Origin: Micavibrio_B sp964633355
GTDB lineage: Bacteria > Pseudomonadota > Alphaproteobacteria > Micavibrionales > Micavibrionaceae
Direction: 5' to 3'
NCBI GenBank assembly: GCA_964633355.1
Contig: CAZWGO010000022.1
Span: forward strand, 1 to 36,867
Length of the DNA: 36,867 nt
Shown here one piece after another: positions 23,522 through 32,116 of the stretch. The position numbers and the translations under genes were made by a program. Numbering within the stretch: position 1 is the first letter of the stretch; every line of letters begins with the position of its first letter. A model generated the notes under the pieces. That model had not been told where the DNA came from. It worked only from the letters and a program-made list of their open reading frames with translations, and did not search any database.

Positions 23522-24487
23522 ATGTCATTTAAATGGAAAAAGATAGGTCGTGTGTTCAATCCTCTGGAAGTAAAAAACCGTCCATGGATAACGCATTTTG
23601 CCCAAGGTCCTGCAACATTGATTTTCGATGATTTTGTCCGCGTTTATTTTTCTTGCCGTCCCGATCCTGATGCATCCGGACAATATGTCAGCTATTCCTC
23701 GTTTGTTGATTTTGACAGGAAAAACCTGACAAGAATAATACGGATTGCCGAAAATCCGATCTTATCTCTTGGAGGTATGGGTACTTTTGACGAATTCGGA
23801 ACTTATCCGGTTTCTGTGATTAGGGAAGATAACAAGATACGCGCTTATTTCGGCGGTTGGACGCGGTGTGAATCCGTGCCGTTTAACGTGGCGATCGGCT
23901 GTGCGATAAGCGAAGACGAGGGGGAGACATTTGAGCGTCTCGGCCCAGGGCCAGTGATCTCTTACAGTCCTGATGAGCCATTTGTTATGAGCGGGCCAAA
24001 AATTCGCCGCTTTAATAACCAATATTATTTATATTATATCGCTGGGAAAAAATGGTTGATGCATGAAGGACGAGCCGAGCCAGTTTATACCATTCGCCTC
24101 GCTATGTCTGACGATGGCCTGAACTGGAAAAAACACGGCAAAGAACTTATTCCCGTGCGCATTGAAGAGGATGAATGTCAGGCAAGTCCGGACGTTATCT
24201 ATACTAACGGCAAATACCACATGTTCTTTTGCTATCGCTATAGCACCGATTATCGCGGCAAGGATAAAGGGTATCGTATCGGGTATGCGTCGTCCGTCAA
24301 CGGTATCGACTGGATTAGAGATGACGATAAAGCCGGAATTACTGTTTCAGATGAAGGGTGGGATTCCGAAATGGTGAGTTATCCGCATGTCTTCGAGCTC
24401 GACGGAAAGATTTATATGTTCTATCTCGGCAACGCGGTGGGCCGAGAAGGGTTTGGATTGGCCGAGCTGCAGGGTGATTTGCTATGA
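23522..24487 (+). CDS. Five-bladed beta-propeller glycosidase-like protein (copy 1)
   Basis: A 321-residue protein resembling the GH43/GH32/GH130 propeller superfamily. Repeated blade motifs are visible: GPATLIFDDFVRVYFSCR, FDEFGTYPVSVIREDNKIRAYFGGWTR, AMSDDGLNWKKHG, DECQASPDVIYTNGKYHMFF and GWDSEMVSYPHVFELDGKIYMFYLG. Acidic residues sit at blade starts as in these enzymes, but I cannot assign the catalytic pair. No signal peptide is seen, so it is probably cytoplasmic. It is paralogous to the next gene, which it overlaps by ATGA. In this context it may process or phosphorolyse a glycan or act as a sugar-binding scaffold. Confidence 0.75.
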   Translation: MSFKWKKIGRVFNPLEVKNRPWITHFAQGPATLIFDDFVRVYFSCRPDPDASGQYVSYSSFVDFDRKNLTRIIRIAENPILSLGGMGTFDEFGTYPVSVIREDNKIRAYFGGWTRCESVPFNVAIGCAISEDEGETFERLGPGPVISYSPDEPFVMSGPKIRRFNNQYYLYYIAGKKWLMHEGRAEPVYTIRLAMSDDGLNWKKHGKELIPVRIEEDECQASPDVIYTNGKYHMFFCYRYSTDYRGKDKGYRIGYASSVNGIDWIRDDDKAGITVSDEGWDSEMVSYPHVFELDGKIYMFYLGNAVGREGFGLAELQGDLL

Positions 24488-25413
24488 AATGGAAAAAGCT
24501 GGGCCAGATATTTGAAACGGATAACTTTGCCCAGTCACCGCAGGCGCTGGTATTGAAAGACCGTATACGCATTTATTATTCAACACGTATCAATGATAAC
24601 GGAAAATTTCTGAGCCAAATTCATTATGTCGACATGGTAAAAGATTTATCAAAAATCATTGGCCGATCGTCAAAAGCTGTTGTCCCGCTTGGTGAATTAG
24701 GCAGTTTTGACGAGCATGGAATATTTCCATTCAGCGTTTTTCAGGAAGAAGAAAAAATATCTGCCTATCCCTGCGGCTGGAGCCGCCGCAAATCCGTATC
24801 TGTTGAAACCTCTACCGGATATGCCGTTTCTAACGATGGCGGGATCTCATTCCAGAAGCTAGGGCATGGCCCGATTTTTGGAGCCTCTTTGCATGAACCG
24901 TTTCTGGTCGGTGATTCTTTCGTGCGTAAATACGACGATAAATATCATATGTGGTATATGTACGGGGTGCGCTGGGTAAAAGAAAATGAAAACGCGGCGC
25001 CGGACAGGGTCTATAAACTGGCCCATGCTATATCGGATGATGGCTTGAATTGGTTGCCTTCCGAGCGCGATATCATCTCGAGCTTACTGCATGAAAATGA
25101 ATGTCAGGCTTTGCCGACGGTTATCAAAATCGGTGACACATATCATATGTATTTCTGCTTTCGCGATGTATTTGGTTTCAGAACCGATAAATCGAAAGCC
25201 TATCGTCTGGGATACGCCTACTCGAAAGATTTGATAAACTGGACTCGCGATGATCAGGCCGGAGGCATGGATGTTTCCGCCGAAGGCTGGGATTCTGACA
25301 TGTTGTGCTATCCGAATATTTATGAGGCAGATGGTCGTATCTATCTTCTATATAATGGGAATGCTTTCGGTAAATCCGGTTTTGGGGCTGCTGTATTGGA
25401 TGGCGTCCCATGA
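24484..25413 (+). CDS. Five-bladed beta-propeller glycosidase-like protein (copy 2)
   Basis: A 309-residue paralogue of the preceding gene with the same order of motifs: KWKKLGQIF, FDEHGIFPFSVFQEEEKISAYPCGWSR, AISDDGLNW, ENECQALPTVIKIGDTYHMYF and GWDSDMLCYPNIYEADGRIYLLYNG. No signal peptide. The two copies are clearly diverged rather than recent duplicates. It overlaps genes on both sides by 4 bases, so it belongs to the sugar operon. The substrate is unknown. Confidence 0.75.
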   Translation: MKWKKLGQIFETDNFAQSPQALVLKDRIRIYYSTRINDNGKFLSQIHYVDMVKDLSKIIGRSSKAVVPLGELGSFDEHGIFPFSVFQEEEKISAYPCGWSRRKSVSVETSTGYAVSNDGGISFQKLGHGPIFGASLHEPFLVGDSFVRKYDDKYHMWYMYGVRWVKENENAAPDRVYKLAHAISDDGLNWLPSERDIISSLLHENECQALPTVIKIGDTYHMYFCFRDVFGFRTDKSKAYRLGYAYSKDLINWTRDDQAGGMDVSAEGWDSDMLCYPNIYEADGRIYLLYNGNAFGKSGFGAAVLDGVP

Positions 25414-25841
25414 GCGATATTTCCTGTCAAATCAACACGGCAACAAAGACGGATATCCTGACGCATTTTTCTTCCTGCGATCCGGATTTTATTCATGATT
25501 TATCCCTTAAAGTAAATCTTGAGGAATATGCGGATAAAATAGGGTCAAAGGCCACGCTTTACGAGGCGTGGGAAGGACAGAGCCTGATCGGATTGATTGC
25601 GGTCTATAGGAATGATGAATTCGACTTCATTACGAATGTCAGCGTATCTTCATTGTATAAAGGGCAGGGAATAGCTTCCCGCTTGCTAAAAGAATATTTG
25701 AAAACGATGCATACGGAAGTCCGCCTTGAAGTTGCAAAGAGCAATAGGGCCGCGCACGAACTTTATAAAAAATTCGGCTTTCAATTATATGATGAAAACG
25801 AAGCTTCAAATTTTTTGAAGTTAACGGCCTTTCTCGCATAG
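25410..25841 (+). CDS. GNAT-family N-acetyltransferase
   Basis: A 143-residue GNAT protein. The acetyl-CoA motif A is VSVSSLYKGQGIASRLLKEYL, followed by VRLEVAKSNRAAHELYKKFGFQLY (motif B). It overlaps the propeller gene by ATGA and ends the operon, whose tail overlaps a convergent methyltransferase by 21 bases. Its place after an aminotransferase and RmlA suggests N-acylation of the dTDP-aminosugar, but classical FdtC/VioB enzymes are usually left-handed beta-helix proteins, so this is inference. Confidence 0.82.
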   Translation: MSDISCQINTATKTDILTHFSSCDPDFIHDLSLKVNLEEYADKIGSKATLYEAWEGQSLIGLIAVYRNDEFDFITNVSVSSLYKGQGIASRLLKEYLKTMHTEVRLEVAKSNRAAHELYKKFGFQLYDENEASNFLKLTAFLA

Positions 25842-26567
25842 AATAAAGATACTGGCGCAGAGATCGGGATATTTGTGCCCGAGCGCGTAACATCCATCGA
25901 GATATTCTTTCGAAATAATGTCCGTTTGCAGAATTTTATCAAACTGGAAATTGGCCAGCGCTTTAAAGAAGATGCCGGTGCGGAAAGTGACCTTCAATCC
26001 TGCCGCTTTCGCTTCGCGCTCGAGTGTATCGAGAGAATAAGTCATAAAATGGCCGTGCTCTTTTTCCGCAGGCGTTACCGCCGCGTTATGCGAGATTAAG
26101 CCCATATTAACGGCGATCTGACGGGATGGCGCATTGGCGTTTGGGCAAACCAGAAAGAAGCGGCCATTATCAGACAGCCATTCATCGTTGACGCGCTTTA
26201 ATGTCGTCACCGGATCGCTCAAATGTTCCAGAACATGGGTCATGATGATGTTGTCGTATTTTTTCGGCAGTTTCACGTCCTCGAAAATATTCTCGTGAAT
26301 TTCGACGTTTTTGTCTTTCAGACGATTTTTGGCATCGGCAACCGCTTCGCTGGCGGCCTCGACGCAGGTAATGTCATCGAAATACGGTAAGAGCCTTTCG
26401 GTAAACTCTCCTTTAAAGCTTCCCAGCTCAAGAATATTACCAGGCCGGAAATGCGGCAGGAAGCTTTTCAGCATATAAGGATGCATGACGTCGTAATCGA
26501 AACCGTAAAAATATTTACGGCCTTCATTGTCCTTGGTCTTCTGATTGTAATCGGTGCTGTCTGTCAT
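25821..26567 (-). CDS. Class I SAM-dependent methyltransferase (Methyltransf_23-like)
   Basis: A 248-residue methyltransferase. SAM motif I is ILELGSFKGEFTERLLPYF, the acidic end of beta 2 is TCVEAASEAV, and motif IV is YDNIIMTHVLEHLSDP, followed by FFLVCPNANAPSRQ. This pattern is common among methyltransferases of polysaccharide clusters. The start at 26567 is preferred over 26579 because GAGG lies 6 bases before it. It converges on the sugar operon and may methylate the same glycan; not proven. Confidence 0.83.
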   Translation of the reverse strand: MTDSTDYNQKTKDNEGRKYFYGFDYDVMHPYMLKSFLPHFRPGNILELGSFKGEFTERLLPYFDDITCVEAASEAVADAKNRLKDKNVEIHENIFEDVKLPKKYDNIIMTHVLEHLSDPVTTLKRVNDEWLSDNGRFFLVCPNANAPSRQIAVNMGLISHNAAVTPAEKEHGHFMTYSLDTLEREAKAAGLKVTFRTGIFFKALANFQFDKILQTDIISKEYLDGCYALGHKYPDLCASIFILCEKGR

Positions 26568-26761
26568 GCTTGGCCTCATTTAATAATTCATAAATTTATA
26601 ACATAAATTGTCAAAAAACATAATGGCTATTCAGGCTGCCGCTGCGGCCAAGCTCTACGAAGAATCCCAAACTTGCGTCATGAATAATCACGGCTAAGGC
26701 CGCTCTTTGAAGCAGGGGCGTCCTCTTGTCTAAATTAGTGAGAGAATGGTATGATTCTGCA

Positions 26762-27511
26762 ATGTACTCGACGACAATGCTTCGCCCGAATGAACAGGGA
26801 AATGTTCTATTCTTGATATTGATTGCCGTCGCGCTTTTCGCGGTGCTTTCGTATGCTGTGACATCGTCAACGAATGTAGGTTCTTCAGATATATCTAAAG
26901 ACAAAGCACGCGCGAACGCGAGCCAGATAATCCAATATGGCTCAAGTATTAGAAACACAATATCGCGTCTAAAAATTAGCAACGGATGCACTGATACAAA
27001 TCTCGATTTTTATAACGAATTATATAAGAATATTGCGGGCGCATATTTGACGTATATTAACAGCTCAACTCCAGCTGACGGTAATTGCAAAGTCTTCTCT
27101 TCGTCAGGGGGAAACTTAAATCCTATAATCCCTCTACCGGAGGCTTTAGATTTTGTTACCCCTTTGCCCACAACCTCTGCCAGACAAGGACATGGAGCGT
27201 TTAGAGTGGGACAGATACCGAATATTGGAACTGATGGAATCGCAGGGACGGCATCAGCAAACGACCTTTTACTGATAGTACTCATATTAAATAAGCCAAC
27301 TTGTATGGCAATTAATGAAATACTTAACGTATCCAATAGAGGCAGCGATGCTCCGGCTGAAATACTGCCGACGATGGGATTTTATACAAATGGATCATAT
27401 GCAGCTAGCGGTATTTTTACGAGCGCTGAGTTTGTCGGACATCCTGCATTTTGCTTCAAGAGAAGTGATCAAGGCACCTATATTTTCGTTCAGACATTAA
27501 TAGAACGCTGA
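26762..27511 (+). CDS. Hypothetical protein with pilin-like N-terminus
   Basis: About 249 residues from the ATG at 26762 (another ATG at 26777; a TTG at 26726 is less likely). It begins with a short polar leader and RPNEQGNVLFLILIAVALFA (TM about 14-34), which resembles type IV prepilin-like N-terminal helices. The rest is soluble, low in charge and has four Cys residues (NGCTD, GNCKV, PTCMA, FCFKR) that could form two disulfides. I recall similar proteins starting with GNVLFLILIAVALFA in Micavibrio-like and Rhodospirillales-like genomes, all uncharacterised. No pilus genes lie nearby. Confidence 0.65.
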   Translation: MYSTTMLRPNEQGNVLFLILIAVALFAVLSYAVTSSTNVGSSDISKDKARANASQIIQYGSSIRNTISRLKISNGCTDTNLDFYNELYKNIAGAYLTYINSSTPADGNCKVFSSSGGNLNPIIPLPEALDFVTPLPTTSARQGHGAFRVGQIPNIGTDGIAGTASANDLLLIVLILNKPTCMAINEILNVSNRGSDAPAEILPTMGFYTNGSYAASGIFTSAEFVGHPAFCFKRSDQGTYIFVQTLIER

Positions 27512-27567
27512 AGTATCTTGTGACTTGTTAGTGTCGAGCCAAAATGTGACGGCTGCGGCAATCCAGT

Positions 27568-27659
27568 TGGCGGACAGGGAGGGATTCGAACCCCCGATGA
27601 GATTGCTCCCATGCCGCATTTCGAGTGCGGTGCATTAAACCGAGCTCTGCCACCTGTCC
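27568..27659 (-). tRNA. tRNA-Ser (anticodon CGA)
   Basis: On the minus strand the acceptor GGACAGG pairs with CCTGTCC, followed by G and an encoded CCA. The anticodon stem CCGCA/TGCGG encloses the loop CTCGAAA, giving anticodon CGA, which reads UCG serine codons. A long variable arm (TGGGAGCAATCTCATC) and TTCGAAT T-loop confirm class II tRNA-Ser. It lies 23 bases downstream of mutS on the same strand. Confidence 0.95.
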
Positions 27660-27682
27660 TTACAGGTTTCAGTAGCCACTTC

Positions 27683-30355
27683 TCAGCGATCAGTAAAGAG
27701 TTTTTTTAGCTGGTAGAGGGCATCGAGCGCTTCTCTCGGGCTCATACTGTCAGGATCGATATTCTTCAGCTTTATTTCGAATTCCGTTTCTTTTGGCGCG
27801 GCCTTGGGCTGGGCCGAGAAAAGAGGTAATTCCTGTGTCAGTTTTGAAGCTTTGCCTGAGCTGCCGTCTTTCTCCAGAAGGCTTAAGACTTCGGTCGAGC
27901 GGCCAATGACCGCAGCCGGCAATCCGGCAAGGCGTGCGACGTGAATACCGTAGGAGCGGTCCGCCGTGCCGGGCTTGACGCTATGCATGAAGATGACATC
28001 GTTTTTCCATTCTTTCACCTCCATGGTATAGCAGGAAAGCGTTTTCAACTTTTCCTTCAGGGCGGTGAGCTCATGGTAATGCGTGGCAAAAAGCCCGCGG
28101 CATTTATTGACGTCATGCAGATATTCAAGGCAGGCCCATGCGATAGACAGTCCGTCGAACGTTGCCGTGCCGCGTCCGATTTCATCAAGGATGACCAATG
28201 ACTTTTCAGTTGCCAGATTGAGAATGGACGCGGTTTCGACCATCTCGATCATAAAGGTCGATTGTCCCTTGGCCAGATCGTCGGACGCGCCGACGCGGCT
28301 AAATACCTTATCGACAAGACCGATGATCGCGGCTTTGGCCGGAACATAGCACCCGGCCTGAGCGAGAATGGCAATGACGGCATTCTGGCGCAGGAAGGTT
28401 GATTTACCTGCCATGTTCGGCCCCGTAAGCAGCCAAAGTTTCTGGCTCGGTGCAAAATCGCTGTCATTGGCGATAAAGGCGATGGATTCTTTTCGCAAGG
28501 CTTGCTCGACAACCGGATGACGCCCGCCCTCGATTTTGAATTCAAGATCGTTCGTTATGGTGGGGCGCGTGTAATTCCAGTCGATGGCAAGTTCGGCATT
28601 GGACGCGGCGACATCGAGCGAGGCCAAAGCCTTGGCTTGGCGGCAGATTTCCTCGGCATTGGCGCGGGTATCGGCGCAAAGCTCGATAAAGATTTCTTCT
28701 TCCAATGCGAGAGCTTTATCCTTGGCGGAAGATATATCGCGCTCTAGCTCTGCCAGCTCCGCTGTAGTAAAGCGAACCGCGTTGGACATCGTCTGGCGGT
28801 GAATAAATGGATTATCCGCATCCTTGTTGGCGACCGATATCATCATTTTATCAGCGCGCTTCGCAGGGACTTCGATAAAATAACCCAAGACGTTATTATA
28901 AGTGACCTTCAATACGTCAATGCAGGTCATCTCTTTATAACGCGATTCCAAAAGAGCAATCAGGCGGCGGCTTTCATCGCGTAAGGCTTTCAGCTCATCG
29001 AGCTTGGCGGAATATCCAGCTTTAATAAAATTGCCGTCGCGGCTAAGGAATGGCGGCGAGTCAGTTAAGGCGATGTCGAGTTTATTGGCATAAGAAGATA
29101 ACGAAGGAGATGCAGATAAATCATTCGCAATAATGCCGAGCGGTCCGGTATTGCAATTGGCCTTGATGATATCGGCGCGGATTTGCAGCGCGGATTTCAA
29201 ACCGTCGCGCAAAGCGGTCAGATCGCGCGGGCCGCCGCGATTGATGCTGATACGCGTCAGGCAGCGTTCCATATCGGCGATCGATTTTAATTGTTCGCGG
29301 ATCGAGGAGCGCAAATCCTGATGTTTAATAAGTTCGGATATTTCATCATGGCGCTGATTTATTTCAGGAATGTTACGAAGCGGCGCGGAAAGGCGAGTGC
29401 ATAAAAGCCGCGCGCCGGGGCCGGTAACGGTGCGATCGATGGCGGATAACAAACTTCCCTTGCGCTCGCCTTGCATGGTTTTGACAATTTCGAGATTGCG
29501 CAATGTTGATGGATCGATCTCAAGGATATCGTCAAAGGAAATCTGGCGGGGCTGGGAAATAAACGGGCGTTCGCCTTTTTGCGTGCGCTCTATATAGGAG
29601 ATTAGAACACCTGCGGCGGTAACTTCGGCGCGGCTGAAAGCACCGAAAGATTCCAGCGTGCCGACGCCAAACATATCCTGCAAACGAATGCGCGCATTCT
29701 CGCTGTCGAAATAAGCAGCGGCCAAAACCGTCAGGCTGGATTGAAAAGCGCTCAAATACTGGGAAGATACAAAACCATCTGAAATAATAATCTCGGAAGC
29801 GGCAATGCGTTGCAGGCTGTTTTGAACATTGTTTAATTTAGCGGGCTGGACATTAAACTCGCCGGTCGAAAGATCAAGCCACGCAAGGCCGATTTGCCCG
29901 CCGACTTCCGCCATCGCGGCGAGATAATTATTCGATCTGGAATCGAGAAGATTATCTTCAGTAAGCGTGCCGGAAGTGACAACGCGGACAACTTCACGGT
30001 TGACGAGGGCTTTATATCCGCCGCGTTTTTTGGCTTCTTCAGGGGTTTCTGTTTGTTCGCAAATGGCGACCTTATGACCGGCGCGGATTAATTTGGCGAG
30101 GTAGGGCTCATAAGAATGAAACGGCACGCCGCACATCGGGATTTCATTACCTTCATTCTTGCCGCGACGCGTGAGCGTAATATCAAGCACGCCGGATGCA
30201 ATCACCGCATCATCGAAGAAGAGTTCATAGAAATCACCCATGCGGTAAAAAAGAAGGCAATCCGGATGCGCTTCTTTTTGGGCATGATACTGCGCCATCA
30301 TCGGGGTGTGCGATGGAGCAGTTTCTTCGATAGTTTTAGTCGCTACTGAGCTCAT
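27683..30355 (-). CDS. mutS: DNA mismatch repair protein MutS
   Basis: An 890-residue MutS. The mismatch-binding Phe-x-Glu is in MGDFYELF (Phe42, Glu44). The connector, core and clamp domains follow, then the ABC-type ATPase with Walker A GPNMAGKST (about 642-650), DELARG-type Walker B VILDEIGRGTATFDGLSIAWA and FATHYHEL. It recognises mispairs and starts methyl-independent or methyl-directed repair with MutL. The C-terminal SPREALDALYQLK is also conserved. Its start overlaps the dut stop (ATGA), so coaBC-dut-mutS form one operon on the minus strand. The length is normal. Confidence 0.98.
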   Translation of the reverse strand: MSSVATKTIEETAPSHTPMMAQYHAQKEAHPDCLLFYRMGDFYELFFDDAVIASGVLDITLTRRGKNEGNEIPMCGVPFHSYEPYLAKLIRAGHKVAICEQTETPEEAKKRGGYKALVNREVVRVVTSGTLTEDNLLDSRSNNYLAAMAEVGGQIGLAWLDLSTGEFNVQPAKLNNVQNSLQRIAASEIIISDGFVSSQYLSAFQSSLTVLAAAYFDSENARIRLQDMFGVGTLESFGAFSRAEVTAAGVLISYIERTQKGERPFISQPRQISFDDILEIDPSTLRNLEIVKTMQGERKGSLLSAIDRTVTGPGARLLCTRLSAPLRNIPEINQRHDEISELIKHQDLRSSIREQLKSIADMERCLTRISINRGGPRDLTALRDGLKSALQIRADIIKANCNTGPLGIIANDLSASPSLSSYANKLDIALTDSPPFLSRDGNFIKAGYSAKLDELKALRDESRRLIALLESRYKEMTCIDVLKVTYNNVLGYFIEVPAKRADKMMISVANKDADNPFIHRQTMSNAVRFTTAELAELERDISSAKDKALALEEEIFIELCADTRANAEEICRQAKALASLDVAASNAELAIDWNYTRPTITNDLEFKIEGGRHPVVEQALRKESIAFIANDSDFAPSQKLWLLTGPNMAGKSTFLRQNAVIAILAQAGCYVPAKAAIIGLVDKVFSRVGASDDLAKGQSTFMIEMVETASILNLATEKSLVILDEIGRGTATFDGLSIAWACLEYLHDVNKCRGLFATHYHELTALKEKLKTLSCYTMEVKEWKNDVIFMHSVKPGTADRSYGIHVARLAGLPAAVIGRSTEVLSLLEKDGSSGKASKLTQELPLFSAQPKAAPKETEFEIKLKNIDPDSMSPREALDALYQLKKLFTDR

Positions 30356-30840
30356 TTCGTGCCGGTCGATCCAAATCCGCCCACGCCGCGTGCTGTTTCA
30401 TCAAGCTCGGCCACGACCGACCATGCGGCCTGTTCATGTTTGGCTATAACCATTTGCGCGATGCGCATACCACGTTCGATCTTGAATTCTTCATTGGAGA
30501 GATTGACGAGTATCGCTTTGATCTCACCGCGGTAATCGGCGTCGATCGTGCCCGGGCTGTTGAGAACTGTAATACCGTTCTTCGCGGCAAGGCCTGAGCG
30601 GGGACGGACCTGCGCTTCATATCCGGCGGGTAGGGCAATGGATAAACCTGTCGCAACCATGCAGCGATCAAGCGGTTTTAAAACGATGTCGGTGTCAATG
30701 GCGGCAACTAAATCCATACCGGCAGCAAGAGCCGTCGCGTAATTCGGCAGCGGCAAATCTTTTGCGTGATCCCAGATTTTGAGCGGGATGGAAATTGTTT
30801 CGCTAGTTTCCGGCGTTTGTTTTACGGCTAGATTGTTCAC
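30352..30840 (-). CDS. dut: Deoxyuridine 5'-triphosphate nucleotidohydrolase (dUTPase)
   Basis: A 162-residue trimeric dUTPase with all five motifs: AGMDL (40-44), RPRSGLA (79-85), GTIDADYRGEI (97-107), RGMRIAQMVI (about 123-132) and RGVGGFGSTG (151-160). It hydrolyses dUTP to dUMP and PPi, limiting uracil in DNA. It overlaps coaBC by 38 bases upstream and mutS by 4 downstream. The location beside coaBC is conserved in many proteobacteria. Two uracil-related functions, this and UdgX, occur in the window but far apart. Confidence 0.97.
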   Translation of the reverse strand: MNNLAVKQTPETSETISIPLKIWDHAKDLPLPNYATALAAGMDLVAAIDTDIVLKPLDRCMVATGLSIALPAGYEAQVRPRSGLAAKNGITVLNSPGTIDADYRGEIKAILVNLSNEEFKIERGMRIAQMVIAKHEQAAWSVVAELDETARGVGGFGSTGTK

Positions 30841-32047
30841 TGGTCTTATCCTTCACATGTGAAATTATCTTCTGCACAAGACGGCTTGCAACTTCCTGTT
30901 TGGAAATGCGCGGCCAGACTTCATGATTTGCAGAGGACACCAGTATAACTTCATTCTCATCCGTGCCAAAAACCGGATTCGACTTTTCCCCAACCTGATT
31001 GGCAATAATCCAGTCGCAAGCCTTTGATTTTAGCTTTTTGATGGCATTTTCGAGCGTTTCTTCGGTTTCGGCGGCAAAGCCGATGACCAAATCAGGCTTT
31101 TTGACATGGCTAGATAAGGCTTTCAAAATATCCGGATTTTCGGTGAGATGGATCGTCGGCGCTTCACCGCCACCTCTCTTTTTCATTTTGTGCTCGGACG
31201 CGTTTTCGACTTTCCAATCTGCAACCGCCGCCGTGCAAATGGCGATATCTACGGGCAGGGAGGTCATCGCCTGTTCATGCATCTGATCGGCGGTTTCGAT
31301 CTGGATGAAAGAAACATTCTTTGGCTGTTTTAAATTTGTCGGCCCGCTGATCAACGTTACCTCGGCACCTTGGTCGGCCAATTCCTGCGCGATAGCATAG
31401 CCTTGCTTGCCGGATGATCGATTGCCGATAAAGCGCACGGGATCGATTGGCTCGTAAGTGGGGCCGGCAGTCACGACTGCTTTCAAGCCCGCAAGCGGTT
31501 TCATGCTGAAATGATTTTTGATCGCGGCAAGAATATTTTCGGGTTCGACCATGCGGCCCATACCAAATTCTTTACATGCCATTTCGCCTTCGACAGGGCC
31601 GATGAAATCGACGCCGCGTTGTTCGAGTATGCGGATATTCTCTTGCGTCGCTTCGTTGTTCCACATCATGTGGTTCATTGCCGGTGCCATCAGGATTTTT
31701 TTATTCGCAGCGAGAAGGGCCGTAGATGCTAAATCCTCGGCAAAACCTTGCGCCAGTTTTGCAATCGTATTGGCGCTGGCAGGCGCGACGACGATTAAAT
31801 CCGCTTCACGAGACAGGCGGATATGACCCATCTCGCTTTCATCTTTGAGAGAAAATAAATCCATATAGACGGGGTTTTCGGAGAGGGCGGAAACGCTTAA
31901 GGGCGTAACGAATTGCGCGCCGCCGGAGGTGAGGATCGTCACGACATTCGCACCCGCCTTACGCATTAGGCGGATCAGCTCAAGCGATTTATAGGCCGCA
32001 ATGCCACCAGATATCACGAGCAGAATATTTTTGCCTTGCACGTCCAT
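30803..32047 (-). CDS. coaBC: Bifunctional phosphopantothenoylcysteine decarboxylase / phosphopantothenate-cysteine ligase
   Basis: A 414-residue CoaBC. The CoaC flavoprotein half has GGIAAYKSLELIR, His75, PASANT (89-94), Asn125 in APAMNHMMWNN and Cys158 in ACKEFGMGRM, matching the catalytic positions His75, Asn125, Cys158 known in E. coli. The CoaB half shows VTAGPTYEPIDPVRFIGNRS and SGKQGYAIAQEL. It makes 4'-phosphopantetheine for coenzyme A. GGAGA 6 bases before the ATG supports the start. It heads the coaBC-dut-mutS operon. Confidence 0.97.
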   Translation of the reverse strand: MDVQGKNILLVISGGIAAYKSLELIRLMRKAGANVVTILTSGGAQFVTPLSVSALSENPVYMDLFSLKDESEMGHIRLSREADLIVVAPASANTIAKLAQGFAEDLASTALLAANKKILMAPAMNHMMWNNEATQENIRILEQRGVDFIGPVEGEMACKEFGMGRMVEPENILAAIKNHFSMKPLAGLKAVVTAGPTYEPIDPVRFIGNRSSGKQGYAIAQELADQGAEVTLISGPTNLKQPKNVSFIQIETADQMHEQAMTSLPVDIAICTAAVADWKVENASEHKMKKRGGGEAPTIHLTENPDILKALSSHVKKPDLVIGFAAETEETLENAIKKLKSKACDWIIANQVGEKSNPVFGTDENEVILVSSANHEVWPRISKQEVASRLVQKIISHVKDKTSEQSSRKTNAGN

Positions 32048-32064
32048 GTTATCTCCAAAAGAAA

Positions 32065-32091
32065 AGGCCCCGTACTTCTAGCACAGGGCCT
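32065..32091 (-). terminator. Rho-independent terminator of the Ala-rich protein gene
   Basis: AGGCCC (32065-32070) pairs with GGGCCT (32086-32091) around a 15-base loop; on the minus strand the stem is followed by TTTTCTTTT. It ends the Ala-rich gene and separates it from coaBC, whose Shine-Dalgarno lies just after it. Confidence 0.65.
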
Positions 32092-32116
32092 CATCCAAAA
32101 TCAAAGTCAGTAGCTA

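Noticed and set aside
26611..26991. 126-codon minus-strand frame over the start of the pilin-like gene
   Set aside because: It overlaps a better-supported gene and shows no domain, although its C-terminal third lies in the GC-richer gap noted separately.
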